Shown here: piece by piece, positions 51,345 through 59,984 of the stretch
How the letters are laid out: each line of letters begins with the position of its first letter
Numbering within the stretch: position 1 is the stretch's first letter
The notes under the pieces: generated by a model
What the model was told of the DNA's origin: nothing
Database searches by the model: none
Seen by the model: the letters and a program-made list of their open reading frames with translations, nothing else
Translations under genes and position numbers: made by a program
Origin: Dictyobacter aurantiacus
Lineage (GTDB): Bacteria > Chloroflexota > Ktedonobacteria > Ktedonobacterales > Ktedonobacteraceae
Length of the DNA: 64,000 bases
Assembly: GCF_003967515.1 (NCBI RefSeq)
Contig: NZ_BIFQ01000001.1
Coordinates: 4,774,001 to 4,838,000 of the forward strand
Direction of reading: 5' to 3'

Positions 51345-51376
51345 GGGGTACATTTCGTGAGTGGGAGGGAACTTGT

Positions 51377-52846
51377 ATGCAGTCCGAACAACCTCTCAAG
51401 GTTCTGATCCTTGCGGCTGAAATTGAGCCGTTCGTCAAGGTGGGAGGCATGGCGGAGATCGTGGGTGCGCTGCCCAAGGCCCTGCAGGCCCTGGGACATG
51501 ATGTGCGCCTGATCATGCCACGCTACCGCCAGGTTGATGAGCAGCATTTTCAGCTATCGACAATCCTTGATTCGATCTCGGTGCCCATGGGCAACTTTAA
51601 GATCTCGGCCAGCGTGCGGCAGGCGGAGATCGGCAATCATATCCCTGTTTATATGATTGATGCCCCCCGGTACTTTGATCGTGAAAATATTTACGGCTAT
51701 ACAGATGATGGTGAGCGCTTTATTTTGTTCTGTCGGGCTGCCCTGGAGGCGGTTCGCTCCTTAGACTGGTCGCCTGATATCGTCCATTGTAATGATTGGC
51801 ATACCGGCATCGTGCCGAACTGGCTCCATACCATTTATCGGTCCGAAGACTTTTTCGCGCACACCGCTTCGGTCTATACGATCCACAATCTGGCGTATCA
51901 GGGTATCTTTGGCTATCGCCTGCTTGAGGTTGCTGGCGTGGCGGCCAACGGTTTTGTCTATCCGCAGATCGCGGAACTGGCGAATGTGGTCGATATCATG
52001 GGGCGTGGCATCCTTTTCGCCGACGCGGTGACGACGGTGAGCGAGCGCTACGCGCAGGAGATCCTGACGCCGACCTTTGGCGAGAAGCTGGACCATATGC
52101 TGCGCTCACGCCGTGACCGCCTGTTCGGCATCCTCAACGGCGTGGATTATCAGGAGAATAATCCGACCAACAATGCCTTTATCCACACGCCGTACGATGC
52201 CGATTCGCTGGAGAAGCGGGCCGAGAACAAGGCGGCCCTGCAAGAGCAGGCGCACCTGCCGGTCAAGCCGGACGTGCCGCTGCTGGCCATGATCTCGCGC
52301 CTGGCCGATCAGAAGGGCTTCGACCTGCTGGCGCAGATCATCCATCCCCTGCTGGCCCAGGGCGTGCAGTTCGTGCTGCTGGGCGTCGGTGACCAGCACT
52401 ACCACGAGATGTTCCAGAAGCTGGCCGCCAGCTATCCCGACCAGGTGGCGATCTTCCTGACCTTTAATACCGAACTGGCGCAGCGCATCTACGCGGGCAG
52501 CGACATGCTGCTGATGCCCTCCCGTTTCGAGCCCTGCGGCACCAACCAGATGTACGCCATGCACTACGGCTGCGTCCCCATCGTGCGCCACGTCGGCGGT
52601 CTGGCCGACACCGTCCAGGAGTACAATCCGCACGGCAGCGAGGGCAACGGCTTCGTCTTCAACAATTACGACGCCTGGGAGTTCTTCGCCGCCATCGTAC
52701 GCGCCCTCGCCCTCTATCCCTTCAAAGACATCTGGCGCACCCTGCAGATGCGCGGCATGGCCGCCGACCACTCCTGGCACGCCTCCGCCCTGCGCTACGT
52801 AGAAGTCTACCGCAACGCCCTCGAATATCACAACACCGGCAAATAA
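51377..52846 (+). CDS. glgA: Glycogen synthase (GT5)
   Basis: 489 aa, full length. Transfers glucose from ADP-glucose to the growing alpha-1,4-glucan. N-terminal KVGGMAEIVGALP (K21-VGG) is the ADP-glucose motif of GT5 synthases. DIVHCNDWHTGIVP, TIHNLAYQGIFG and the C-terminal MLLMPSRFEPCGTNQMYAM with VRHVGGLADTV are all conserved. ATG 51377 follows GGGAGGGAA. The gene stands alone; no other glg gene is in view. Confidence 0.95.
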   Translation: MQSEQPLKVLILAAEIEPFVKVGGMAEIVGALPKALQALGHDVRLIMPRYRQVDEQHFQLSTILDSISVPMGNFKISASVRQAEIGNHIPVYMIDAPRYFDRENIYGYTDDGERFILFCRAALEAVRSLDWSPDIVHCNDWHTGIVPNWLHTIYRSEDFFAHTASVYTIHNLAYQGIFGYRLLEVAGVAANGFVYPQIAELANVVDIMGRGILFADAVTTVSERYAQEILTPTFGEKLDHMLRSRRDRLFGILNGVDYQENNPTNNAFIHTPYDADSLEKRAENKAALQEQAHLPVKPDVPLLAMISRLADQKGFDLLAQIIHPLLAQGVQFVLLGVGDQHYHEMFQKLAASYPDQVAIFLTFNTELAQRIYAGSDMLLMPSRFEPCGTNQMYAMHYGCVPIVRHVGGLADTVQEYNPHGSEGNGFVFNNYDAWEFFAAIVRALALYPFKDIWRTLQMRGMAADHSWHASALRYVEVYRNALEYHNTGK

Positions 52847-52859
52847 AACTATGTACGGC

Positions 52860-52935
52860 GGGGAGGTGCAGGAGGGGCGCACAGCCCCTCCTGCCGGGGG
52901 AATGGGGGTGTCCCCCATGCCCTTTTTTTCTTTCT
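52860..52935. repeat. Dispersed hairpin repeat (copy 2 of the 10944 family)
   Basis: GCAGGAGGGGC (52868-52878) and its complement (52884-52894), then CCGGGGG and an ATGGGGGTGTCCCCCAT hairpin. Sequence and order match 10944-11000. Confidence 0.8.
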
Positions 52936-53000
52936 CCCGCCGCAGGCGGGAATACATCTCCATAGGAGAAGAACCTGCGCTCTCCGCGCACACAATCCCC

Positions 53001-53052
53001 ACGGCAGAATTGCCGTAAGATCTTACGGCAATTCTGCCGTATATGCTATACT
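53001..53052 (+). promoter_or_regulatory. Double dyad operator and extended -10 promoter for the serine operon
   Basis: A perfect 40-bp palindrome (53001-53040) consists of two 16-bp dyads ACGGCA-N4-TGCCGT (53001-53016 and 53025-53040) separated by AAGATCTT. The right dyad would cover the -35 region. TGCTATACT (53044-53052) follows as extended -10. The next gene starts 166 bases on. A dimeric or tetrameric regulator is implied; its identity is unknown. Confidence 0.65.
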
Positions 53053-53218
53053 TGGAAGAAAGAATACCCCTCGAAGTTGCGCGGCGGATAACAATGTTGT
53101 CTATCCGCCATATGTCATTGCAATGAGGCAGGCAGAGCGAGAATACCATGCCCGGTACAGCACCACATTACAGATAGACGTTGGTATTCAATTGATAGAG
53201 AGATGGAGTAAGAAAGCA

Positions 53219-54382
53219 ATGACCATTCAGGAAAGAAAGGCGATCCCAGTACCCCAGGTAGAGGCGAGAACCCCCGTTCCCCGGCAAAATTTGCGCGTTC
53301 CCGGTCCGACTCCCGTCCCTCCCGATGTATTGGAAGCCCAGGCCGCCCCTATGATCAATCACCGTGGCCCCGAGTTCTCAGCTATCATGAAGCGAGTGAC
53401 GCCACGTTTAGAATATTTCTTCCAGACCCGTTCGCGCGTCCTTACCTATCCGGCCTCTGGTACCGGTGGACAGGAATGCGCCGTCGTCAACGTGTTCTCG
53501 CCTGGCGATCACGTGGTATCTATCATCATCGGTAACTTTGGCACGCGGCTGGCGAAGATTGCCGAGGCCTACGGTGTCAAGGTGTCGCGCATCGAGTTCG
53601 CCTGGGGTGAGTTCGCCGATCCCGCCGTGGTCGAGGCGCGTCTGAAAGAGCTGGCCCCCTACAAGGGCGTGATGATGACGCACAACGAGACCTCGACCGG
53701 CGTCACCAATGATATTCAGACGCTGGCCGCGCTGGTGCGCCGCCTGAGTCCCGATGCCCTGATAGTCGTTGATGCCGTGAGCTCGCTGAGCAGCCTGCCA
53801 CTGGAGATGGACCCCTGGGATCTGGACGTTGTGTTTACCGGTTCACAGAAGGGCTGGATGATCCCTCCCGGTATTATGATGATCGCGGCCAGCGAGCGCG
53901 CCTGGCAGGCCCATAAGACCTCGAAGATGCCCCGCTTCTACTGGGATTGGAGCTCGACGCTGAAGCAGCTGGAGAGCAGCTGGCAGCATCCGACAACCCC
54001 TCCAGTCTCGCTCTTCTATGCCCTGGATGTGGCGCTGGATAAGATGCTGGACGAGGGGCGTGAGGCCATCTTCGCGCGCCACGTGAGGGCTGGCGAATAC
54101 GTGCGTGGACGCGCGCAGGCCATGGGACTTGAATTGCTGGCGAAGGATGCGCGCTACGCCTCCAATACCGTCACAGCCATCAGGGCACCTGAAGGCATCG
54201 AGACGAAGGCGCTGCTCAAGAAGTTGCATGACCAGGATCAGATCGTGCTGGCCGATGGACAGGACCATATGAAGGGCAAGATGTTCCGCATTGGTCACCT
54301 GGGCTACTTCACAGATGCTGATCTGCAGCAGGCCATGGATGCGGTCGAACGGCATCTTAAGGAGCTGGGCTACCGGGCGTAG
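53219..54382 (+). CDS. Class V aminotransferase, alanine-glyoxylate/serine-pyruvate type (probable phosphoserine aminotransferase role)
   Basis: 387 aa PLP enzyme. RVPGPTPVPPDVLEAQA, MINHRGPEFSAIM, TYPASGTGGQECAVVNVFSP, IVVDAVSSLSSLPLEMD and FTGSQKGWMIPPG (Schiff-base Lys) are typical of the alanine-glyoxylate aminotransferase subgroup. It lies 42 bp upstream of serA in the same direction; in several lineages without a classical SerC, this type of enzyme makes phosphoserine. So it probably uses 3-phosphohydroxypyruvate, which is inference from context. ATG 53219 is chosen with GGAG (53205-53208) upstream. Confidence 0.85.
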   Translation: MTIQERKAIPVPQVEARTPVPRQNLRVPGPTPVPPDVLEAQAAPMINHRGPEFSAIMKRVTPRLEYFFQTRSRVLTYPASGTGGQECAVVNVFSPGDHVVSIIIGNFGTRLAKIAEAYGVKVSRIEFAWGEFADPAVVEARLKELAPYKGVMMTHNETSTGVTNDIQTLAALVRRLSPDALIVVDAVSSLSSLPLEMDPWDLDVVFTGSQKGWMIPPGIMMIAASERAWQAHKTSKMPRFYWDWSSTLKQLESSWQHPTTPPVSLFYALDVALDKMLDEGREAIFARHVRAGEYVRGRAQAMGLELLAKDARYASNTVTAIRAPEGIETKALLKKLHDQDQIVLADGQDHMKGKMFRIGHLGYFTDADLQQAMDAVERHLKELGYRA

Positions 54383-54424
54383 ATTGCGCCCGACCCCGGC
54401 AACAAGCAAGAGGAGAAGAGAGCA

Positions 54425-56116
54425 ATGGCTGAAGATGTCACCCATCCTGAAAATATCAAGGTGCTGATTACGGATCGTATCGCGCGCGAAGGCGTCACCT
54501 TCCTGCGCGAGCAGCTGCCCGAGGCCCAGGTCGATGAGCGGCCCGGACTGAGTCCCGAGCAGCTGAAGGCGATCATCGGCGAGTATAGCGCGCTGGTGGT
54601 ACGCAGTGAGACGCAGGTCACCGACGAGGTCCTGTCGGCCGGCACACGTTTGAAGATCGTCGGTCGTGCCGGCGTGGGCGTCGATAACATCGATACCAAC
54701 TCCGCCACGCGGCATGGCATCATCGTCGTCAATTCGCCGACCGGCAATATCATGGCGGCGGCCGAGCACACCATCGCCATGCTGATGGCGCTGGCCCGCC
54801 ACGTGCCGGCGGCCGACGCCAGCATGAAGGCCAACAAGTGGGAGAAGAGTCGCTTCCTGGGCATCGAGGTGCGCAACAAGACGCTGGGCGTCATCGGACT
54901 CGGCAAGGTCGGTATGGCCGTGGCCCGGCGCGCCCAGGGTCTGGAGATGAATATCATCGCCTTCGATCCCTTTGTCTCGCCCGAGCAGGCGCGCAAGTCC
55001 AACGTGACTCTGATGAGCCTGGAAGAGGTGCTGCGCCAGGCGGACTTCGTGACCCTGCATACCTCGCTGACCAGCGGCCCCAGTGGGACGCGTGGTCTGA
55101 TCGGTGAGGCCGAGCTGCGCATGATGAAGCCAGGATCACGCCTGATCAACTGCGCGCGCGGCGGACTGATCGATGAGGAGGCGCTGCTGCGTGCGCTGGA
55201 TGAGAAGCATCTCGCCGGAGCGGCGCTGGACGTCTTCAGTCAGGAGCCGATCCGCGACAATGCCCTGCTGCAGCGACTGGTGGCGCACGAGCAGATCATC
55301 GCCACCCCGCACCTGGGCGCCTCCACCGAAGAGGCCCAGGTCGGCGTCGCCACCGATGTCGCCGAGCAGATCGTCTCGGTGCTGCGCGGCGGCTTCCCAC
55401 GCGCGGCGGTCAACGCTCCGCTGATCCTGCCCGAGACCCTCAAGGTCTTGCAGCCCTACATGACGCTGATCGAGAAGATGGGACGCCTGTACACGCAGCT
55501 GCAGCCCGAGCCGCTGCGCAAGATCGAGCTGACCTATAGCGGCGAGATCGCCAGCTACGATCTGCGTCCGCTACAGGCCGCGCTGGTCAAGGGACTGCTT
55601 GAATCGGTCTCGGAGGCGCACGTCAACATGATCAACGCCCAGGTGCTGGCCAAAGAGTGGGGCATCGAGATCGTCGAGCAGAAATCGACCACTCCGGCCG
55701 AGTTCGCCAACCAGGTCACGCTGCGCGTAGTCAGCGATGGACGCGCCGGAGGCGAGAGCCATCCTGAGAACTTCGTCAACGTACTCAGCGGCACCGTCAT
55801 GCACGACGAGCCGCGCATCGTCCAGGTCGGCCCCTACTGGACCGAGTTCGCGCCAGAGGGTCCCATCCTCTTCTGCCGCAACATCGACCAGCCAGGCATG
55901 ATCGGCATCGTCGGCACCGTGCTGGGCAAGGCCAGCGTCAACATCCGCCACATGGATGTCGGCCCCAGCGTACGCCGCGCCCGCGCCTACGACGCCAAAC
56001 GCCCCACCGACTCCGCCCTGATGGTCATACTCGTCGACAACCCCATCCCCGAATGGGCCCTCGACGAAATCAGCCAGGCCGGCAACATCTTCGGAGTCAA
56101 AATGGTGAATTTATAA
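54425..56116 (+). CDS. serA: D-3-phosphoglycerate dehydrogenase, long form
   Basis: 563 aa, the long type with ASB and ACT domains. Residues about 1-320 form the substrate and NAD domains: GRAGVGVDNID, LGVIGLGKVGMAVARRA, NCARGGLIDEEAL (Arg) and TPHLGASTEEAQ (His). The intermediate ASB domain spans about 325-470, and the C-terminal ACT domain (about 478-560; CRNIDQPGMIGIVGTVLG) may bind serine for feedback. It catalyses the first step of serine synthesis; the upstream aminotransferase probably does the second. AAGAGGAGAAG precedes the ATG. Confidence 0.95.
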   Translation: MAEDVTHPENIKVLITDRIAREGVTFLREQLPEAQVDERPGLSPEQLKAIIGEYSALVVRSETQVTDEVLSAGTRLKIVGRAGVGVDNIDTNSATRHGIIVVNSPTGNIMAAAEHTIAMLMALARHVPAADASMKANKWEKSRFLGIEVRNKTLGVIGLGKVGMAVARRAQGLEMNIIAFDPFVSPEQARKSNVTLMSLEEVLRQADFVTLHTSLTSGPSGTRGLIGEAELRMMKPGSRLINCARGGLIDEEALLRALDEKHLAGAALDVFSQEPIRDNALLQRLVAHEQIIATPHLGASTEEAQVGVATDVAEQIVSVLRGGFPRAAVNAPLILPETLKVLQPYMTLIEKMGRLYTQLQPEPLRKIELTYSGEIASYDLRPLQAALVKGLLESVSEAHVNMINAQVLAKEWGIEIVEQKSTTPAEFANQVTLRVVSDGRAGGESHPENFVNVLSGTVMHDEPRIVQVGPYWTEFAPEGPILFCRNIDQPGMIGIVGTVLGKASVNIRHMDVGPSVRRARAYDAKRPTDSALMVILVDNPIPEWALDEISQAGNIFGVKMVNL

Positions 56117-56145
56117 AAAAACACCACGATGCCCCATACACAAAA

Positions 56146-56181
56146 ACGCCCCTCGTCACACGTATATGTGACGAGGGGCGT
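56146..56181 (+). terminator. Hairpin terminator of the serine operon
   Basis: Perfect 15-bp stem (56146-56160 / 56167-56181) with a 6-nt loop, 30 bases after the serA stop. No clear T-tract follows. Confidence 0.7.
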
Positions 56182-56225
56182 CCATGCGGTGAAGCGGCAA
56201 GCGGGTCGAGAGTTATATACCACAT

Positions 56226-56300
56226 AGGTTCGGACCTCGCGTCCGATTATCGTGCCAGCCCACGACACGCCGCATATGAACGGACCTCGCGTCCGATTAT
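56226..56300. repeat. Two REP-like copies of TTCGGACCTCGCGTCCGATT
   Basis: 56229-56250 and 56278-56300 share GGACCTCGCGTCCGATTAT, which contains a CGGAC/GTCCG mini-hairpin. More copies: 59923-59947 (with an inverted partner) and 62179-62202. Confidence 0.8.
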
Positions 56301-56318
56301 ATGCAACCCGCGAACCGT

Positions 56319-56660
56319 TTAAGCGGCGCGGTAGCGGCGCCGACGACCACGAACGCCGCCTGTGATCAGGTGCCAGATGGCGATCAGGATGATAGCGCCG
56401 ATCAGGGCGCGAATAATCGGGACGCCGAAGAGGTAGATGTCTCCTACACCGGAGATGGTGATGACGTTGGTCATCAACCACGCACCGATGACTCCGACGA
56501 TAATCGCGCCGATAATGCCGAACGGTACGCGCCAGCCTACGATCATTTCCGCAACGATGCCAACGATGGCGGCGATAATGATGTACATGATGACGTTCAT
56601 ACCAAAGGACCACACGTTATGACCGATGGTGATGGTTACTCCATCTGCAAGAACTAACAT
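56319..56660 (-). CDS. GlsB/YeaQ/YmgE-family small membrane protein
   Basis: 113 aa with about three TM helices (NVIMYIIIAAIVGIVAEMIV, FGIIGAIIVGVIGAWLM, and a C-terminal one). The GxxG-rich helix pattern is the 'transglycosylase-associated' family, stress-related small membrane proteins of unknown mechanism. C-terminus is basic (GGVRGRRRRYRAA). AAGGAGTG lies before the ATG at 56660. Compared with typical members (~85 aa) it has a longer N-terminus and an inserted segment. Confidence 0.83.
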   Translation of the reverse strand: MLVLADGVTITIGHNVWSFGMNVIMYIIIAAIVGIVAEMIVGWRVPFGIIGAIIVGVIGAWLMTNVITISGVGDIYLFGVPIIRALIGAIILIAIWHLITGGVRGRRRRYRAA

Positions 56661-57007
56661 GATACACTCCTTTGCATCTTTCCTTCGTTCTCGATGAGTC
56701 CGAAAACCAATATATGTATGAAAATACCAGCCAGCAGGGCGATGGATAGAATAAAACTCATAGTTATGTTATACAACATATGCTCATCACTTTCTATACG
56801 TTCTAACCCTGCCATAAAGTTTCGGAATGGTGCTCCTACGAGGTGAAGTTTATTGATATGGCTGAAAAGGCCTATGGATGACGTTGAATTTATGGAAAAC
56901 GCTGTACAATATACAACATAAGACCTGACAATTACGTAGCTTCTTATTGATGACTTTTTTTTGACTGAACTGCCACGTTATGAAAAACAGATAAAGGATG
57001 CCCATTG
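56661..57007. other. Intergenic region between divergent genes
   Basis: No gene. Contains a small dyad TATGTT-ATAC-AACATA (56765-56780) and a related TACAACATAAG stretch near 56915; these could be sites for a shared regulator but the signal is weak. Confidence 0.4.
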
Positions 57008-58360
57008 ATGGATACGGCGACTTCCTCTGAGCGTAAGCAGCGACGCCTGGCGCGACCGACCCCTGCGCAGGCCCGTTTCGCGTTTATTATTCTATTAATT
57101 ATAAATATTCTCAATTATACGGATCGTTCGATTCTGGCGGCGGTACAGGTTACTATTCAACATGATTTTCACCTGACTGATGTGGAACTGGGATTGCTGA
57201 ACTCTTCGTTTTTGTTTATCTATGGATTGGCGACGCTGCCGATCGGTATCTGGGCGGATCGCGGTATTCGTAAGAATATCGTCGCGGCCTGCGTGGGGAT
57301 CTGGAGTGTGGCGACGGCGTTGAGCGGCCTGACCCACAACTTTATCCAGCTCTTTCTGACACGCTCGATCCTGGGGATCGGCGAGGCTGGCTATGCGCCG
57401 GCATCGGTATCGCTGATCGGTGACTATTTCAATAAAGAGCGGCGCGGCTTCATGCTCTCGGTCTGGTCGGTCGGCAATCTGATCGGGACCGCGCTGGGAC
57501 TGATCATGGGTGGCATCCTGGCGGAAGCACTGGGATGGCGCTGGGTCTTCTACATCGTTGGTCTGCCGGGCCTGCTGGCCGCCTTCTTTATCTGGCGCGC
57601 GGTCGAGCCGAAGCGTGGCGCCTTTGATGTCGAGGGGGAGGACGAGGGCGACGATGGGGCGGCCGCCGCTCACGGCAGCATCGGCGGCAACATCCTGCAG
57701 GTCGTGCGGCAACTCTCGAAGACGCCCACTTACTGGGTGCTGGTCGCCGCCTTCATCTGTAGCTTCTTCATTATCGGGGCCGCGCTCTCCTGGATACCAA
57801 CCTTCCTGCACCGCGAGTTTCAACTAAGCGTGGCCAGGGCCGGTACGGTCTCGGGCGGCGTGCTGGCCGGTGGCAGTCTCGTTGGTACCCTGATCGGCGG
57901 CTGGCTGGCGGACTTCCTGCAGCGACGGTTACCGCAGGGGCGTATGATTATCACCGCCGTAGCCTTCCTGGCCGGCGCGCCCCTGACCTGGATCGCCATG
58001 AACATGCATTCTCTATCGGCCTTCATCGCCGTCTTTGCCCTGGCGATCGTCTGCCTGAGCCTCTGCCTGGGTCCGATCCAGGCCATCATCCAGGATATCA
58101 CGGTCCCCAATATTCGCTCCACGGCGGTCGGCCTGGCGCTTTTACTGGGACACCTGCTAGGCGATGCGGCCTCACCACTGATCGTGGGCGCCATCAGCGA
58201 TAGCACAAACTCGCTTGGCTTCGCGCTGCAGATCACGGGTCCCACCTGCCTGCTGCTGGCGGGCCTGATCTGCCTCATCGGCGTCAAAACGGTGGCGGGC
58301 GATATTCAGCGGGCGCATAGGCGTGTCAACCGGCGCGACGAAGAATCATCCACCAGGTAA
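57008..58360 (+). CDS. MFS transporter (spinster/hexuronate-type)
   Basis: 450 aa, twelve TM helices in two halves with a central charged loop (EGEDEGDDGAAAAHG). N-terminal NYTDRSILAAVQVTIQ, GIWADRGIRKN (motif A) and FLTRSILGIGEAGYAPAS place it with spinster-like and organic-anion MFS carriers. The substrate is unknown. ATG 57008 with AAAGGA (56993-56998) is used; the TTG one codon before has poorer spacing. A hairpin terminator follows. Confidence 0.88.
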   Translation: MDTATSSERKQRRLARPTPAQARFAFIILLIINILNYTDRSILAAVQVTIQHDFHLTDVELGLLNSSFLFIYGLATLPIGIWADRGIRKNIVAACVGIWSVATALSGLTHNFIQLFLTRSILGIGEAGYAPASVSLIGDYFNKERRGFMLSVWSVGNLIGTALGLIMGGILAEALGWRWVFYIVGLPGLLAAFFIWRAVEPKRGAFDVEGEDEGDDGAAAAHGSIGGNILQVVRQLSKTPTYWVLVAAFICSFFIIGAALSWIPTFLHREFQLSVARAGTVSGGVLAGGSLVGTLIGGWLADFLQRRLPQGRMIITAVAFLAGAPLTWIAMNMHSLSAFIAVFALAIVCLSLCLGPIQAIIQDITVPNIRSTAVGLALLLGHLLGDAASPLIVGAISDSTNSLGFALQITGPTCLLLAGLICLIGVKTVAGDIQRAHRRVNRRDEESSTR

Positions 58361-58366
58361 TAAAAG

Positions 58367-58398
58367 AAGCCGCCTACTGAGTAGGCGGCTTGCTTTTT
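58367..58398 (+). terminator. Rho-independent terminator of the MFS gene
   Basis: AAGCCGCCTAC-TGA-GTAGGCGGCTT followed by GCTTTTTTT; perfect 11-bp stem. Confidence 0.9.
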
Positions 58399-58403
58399 TT
58401 GAA

Positions 58404-58475
58404 GCGGGTTACGGGGATCGAACCCGTGATCTCAACTTTGGGAAAGTTGCATGTTAGCCACTACACCAAACCCGC
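58404..58475 (-). tRNA. tRNA-Gly (anticodon CCC)
   Basis: 72 nt on the minus strand. Acceptor stem GCGGGTT/AACCCGC, D stem GTGT/ACAT, anticodon stem CAACT/AGTTG with loop TTCCCAA (anticodon CCC), 5-nt variable loop, T stem ACGGG/CCCGT with loop TTCGATC. All stems pair. CCA is not encoded. It reads GGG codons. Confidence 0.95.
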
Positions 58476-58576
58476 GCTGTCATTGTCACTGACAAGACGA
58501 ATTATAGCCGATCGACGAGGTGTTGTCAAGCTTTTTATTGCTGAATTTCTGTCATGGACAGAAAACGCGTCAACTA

Positions 58577-58585
58577 TGGTATGAT
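58577..58585 (+). promoter_or_regulatory. Extended -10 element for pspA
   Basis: TGGTATGAT, about 100 bases before the pspA start; no clear -35. No sigma-54 site (GGCAC...TTGC) is seen, unlike in enterobacteria. Confidence 0.45.
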
Positions 58586-58683
58586 AAAAATAAAAAGCAA
58601 CGAAACTCTTCTTCAGGCGTATAGTGTACGTATCAGAAATCAGGCTCGAAATTATCAACACTTATCGATGTCAGGAGGATGTT

Positions 58684-59445
58684 ATGGGGCTTTTCTCTCG
58701 CCTCGCCAACCTGTTCCAGATCCGGGCCAGCGCCGCCCTCGACAAGGCTGAAGATCCCGGACAGGTGATGGATTATTCCTACAATAAGCAGTTGGAGCAG
58801 TTGCAGCAGCTCAGACGCTCGGTCGCCGACGTGGTCACCCAGGAGAAACGCTTAGAATTGCAGCAGTCGCAGCTGCAGGAGAAGTTGAACAAGCTCGATT
58901 TCCAGGCCCAGCAGGCGCTGCGTGCCAACCGGGAAGATCTGGCGCGCATGGCGCTGCAGCGCAAAGAGACCCTGATCGTGCAGTTGAATGGCTACGAGCA
59001 GCAGATCGCGCAGCTCAAGGCCCAGGAAGAGAAGTTGATTACGATGGAGCGGACCGTCTCAGCGCGCGTCGAGACGTTCCGTACGCAGAAGGAAATGGTC
59101 AAGGCGCAGTATAGCGCGGCCCAGGCGCAGGTGAAGATCAACGAGGCGGTCACCGGTATCTCGCAGGAGATGACCGAGATGAACCTGGCCATGCAGCGTG
59201 CCCAGAACAAAGTCCTGGATATGCAGGCACGTGCCAACGCCATGGATACCCTGATCGAGCAAGGCACGCTTGGTGAGCAGGGACTCCTCGGGGCCGGCAG
59301 CGGCGATACGCTTGACCGCGAGCTGCAGCAGATTGCCGCCGAGCAAAATGTGGAGGCACAATTGCAGGCATTAAAGCAACAGCTGCAGCTTGAAGGTCCC
59401 GATGCTCAACACAAACAAATTAAAGGGCCAGCTACTGAAATGTAG
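58684..59445 (+). CDS. pspA: PspA/IM30 family membrane-stress protein
   Basis: 253 aa. N-terminal amphipathic helix MGLFSRLANLFQIRASAALD, then DPGQVMDYSYNKQLEQLQQL and long coiled coils to about residue 215, as in PspA/Vipp1 (ESCRT-III-like) proteins that bind and stabilise damaged membranes. CAGGAGG (58672-58678) sets the ATG at 58684. There is no PspC/PspF neighbour. The 3' end nearly touches the convergent small gene. Confidence 0.92.
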   Translation: MGLFSRLANLFQIRASAALDKAEDPGQVMDYSYNKQLEQLQQLRRSVADVVTQEKRLELQQSQLQEKLNKLDFQAQQALRANREDLARMALQRKETLIVQLNGYEQQIAQLKAQEEKLITMERTVSARVETFRTQKEMVKAQYSAAQAQVKINEAVTGISQEMTEMNLAMQRAQNKVLDMQARANAMDTLIEQGTLGEQGLLGAGSGDTLDRELQQIAAEQNVEAQLQALKQQLQLEGPDAQHKQIKGPATEM

Positions 59446-59446
59446 T

Positions 59447-59803
59447 CTAGCCCTTCTTCTGTTCTTTTTCCTTACGCGCCTTGTCTCTATAGTACGATTT
59501 GGGCTTTGGGCGACGCTCGGTATCTATATAGGCAGCGGGAGCGGCATCTTCGCGCGCCGCGATCTCAGTCTCGTCGCGCTCGCTGATCAACTCCTGTAGA
59601 TCGTTGTAGACGTTGTAGTTATCCAGTGTTTCAGGCATGCGCAACATGTGACGTAGCACCTGTACCTGAGAGATACTCGTGCGGTCATTTCTAGCGGCTT
59701 CAGCCTTCTTCAACAGTTTCTCTACCAGGTCCATGCTATCATCATGCGCCCCAATACCCTCGAGCCGCTCTCTCACCACCAATAACTGCTCATATAAGTT
59801 CAT
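59447..59803 (-). CDS. Small charged protein of unknown function
   Basis: 118 aa, mostly helical, not recognised (LLVVRERLEGIGAHDDSMDL, VQVLRHMLRMPETLDNYNVY). Ends in a very basic tail (KPKSYYRDKARKEKEQKKG). ATG 59803 with AGGAG upstream; ATG 59818 is inside the ribosome site. It is convergent with pspA and ends one base from it. Confidence 0.7.
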   Translation of the reverse strand: MNLYEQLLVVRERLEGIGAHDDSMDLVEKLLKKAEAARNDRTSISQVQVLRHMLRMPETLDNYNVYNDLQELISERDETEIAAREDAAPAAYIDTERRPKPKSYYRDKARKEKEQKKG

Positions 59804-59914
59804 TTCGACACTCCTCATAAATGGCAGGTCTCAAAAAATCTTTTAAAGTTATGGTAACATAGAGCATAAAACCCGTCAAATAAAATGGACCAACGGTCTC
59901 CCAACATCCCCCCG

Positions 59915-59978
59915 CAACCCCATAGGTTCGGACCTCGCGTCCGATTAATCGGGCGCGAGGTCCGAACCTATGGGGTTG
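59915..59978. terminator. 31-bp hairpin made of two inverted REP copies
   Basis: Arms 59915-59945 and 59948-59978 pair with one G-T mismatch around TA. Both arms contain the GGACCTCGCGTCC repeat. It directly follows the molybdopterin oxidoreductase stop on the minus strand. Confidence 0.8.
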
Positions 59979-59984
59979 GGTGGG

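Noticed and set aside
56765..56780. Operator dyad TATGTT-ATAC-AACATA
   Set aside because: Short and AT-rich; could occur by chance. Kept only as a note in the intergenic entry.
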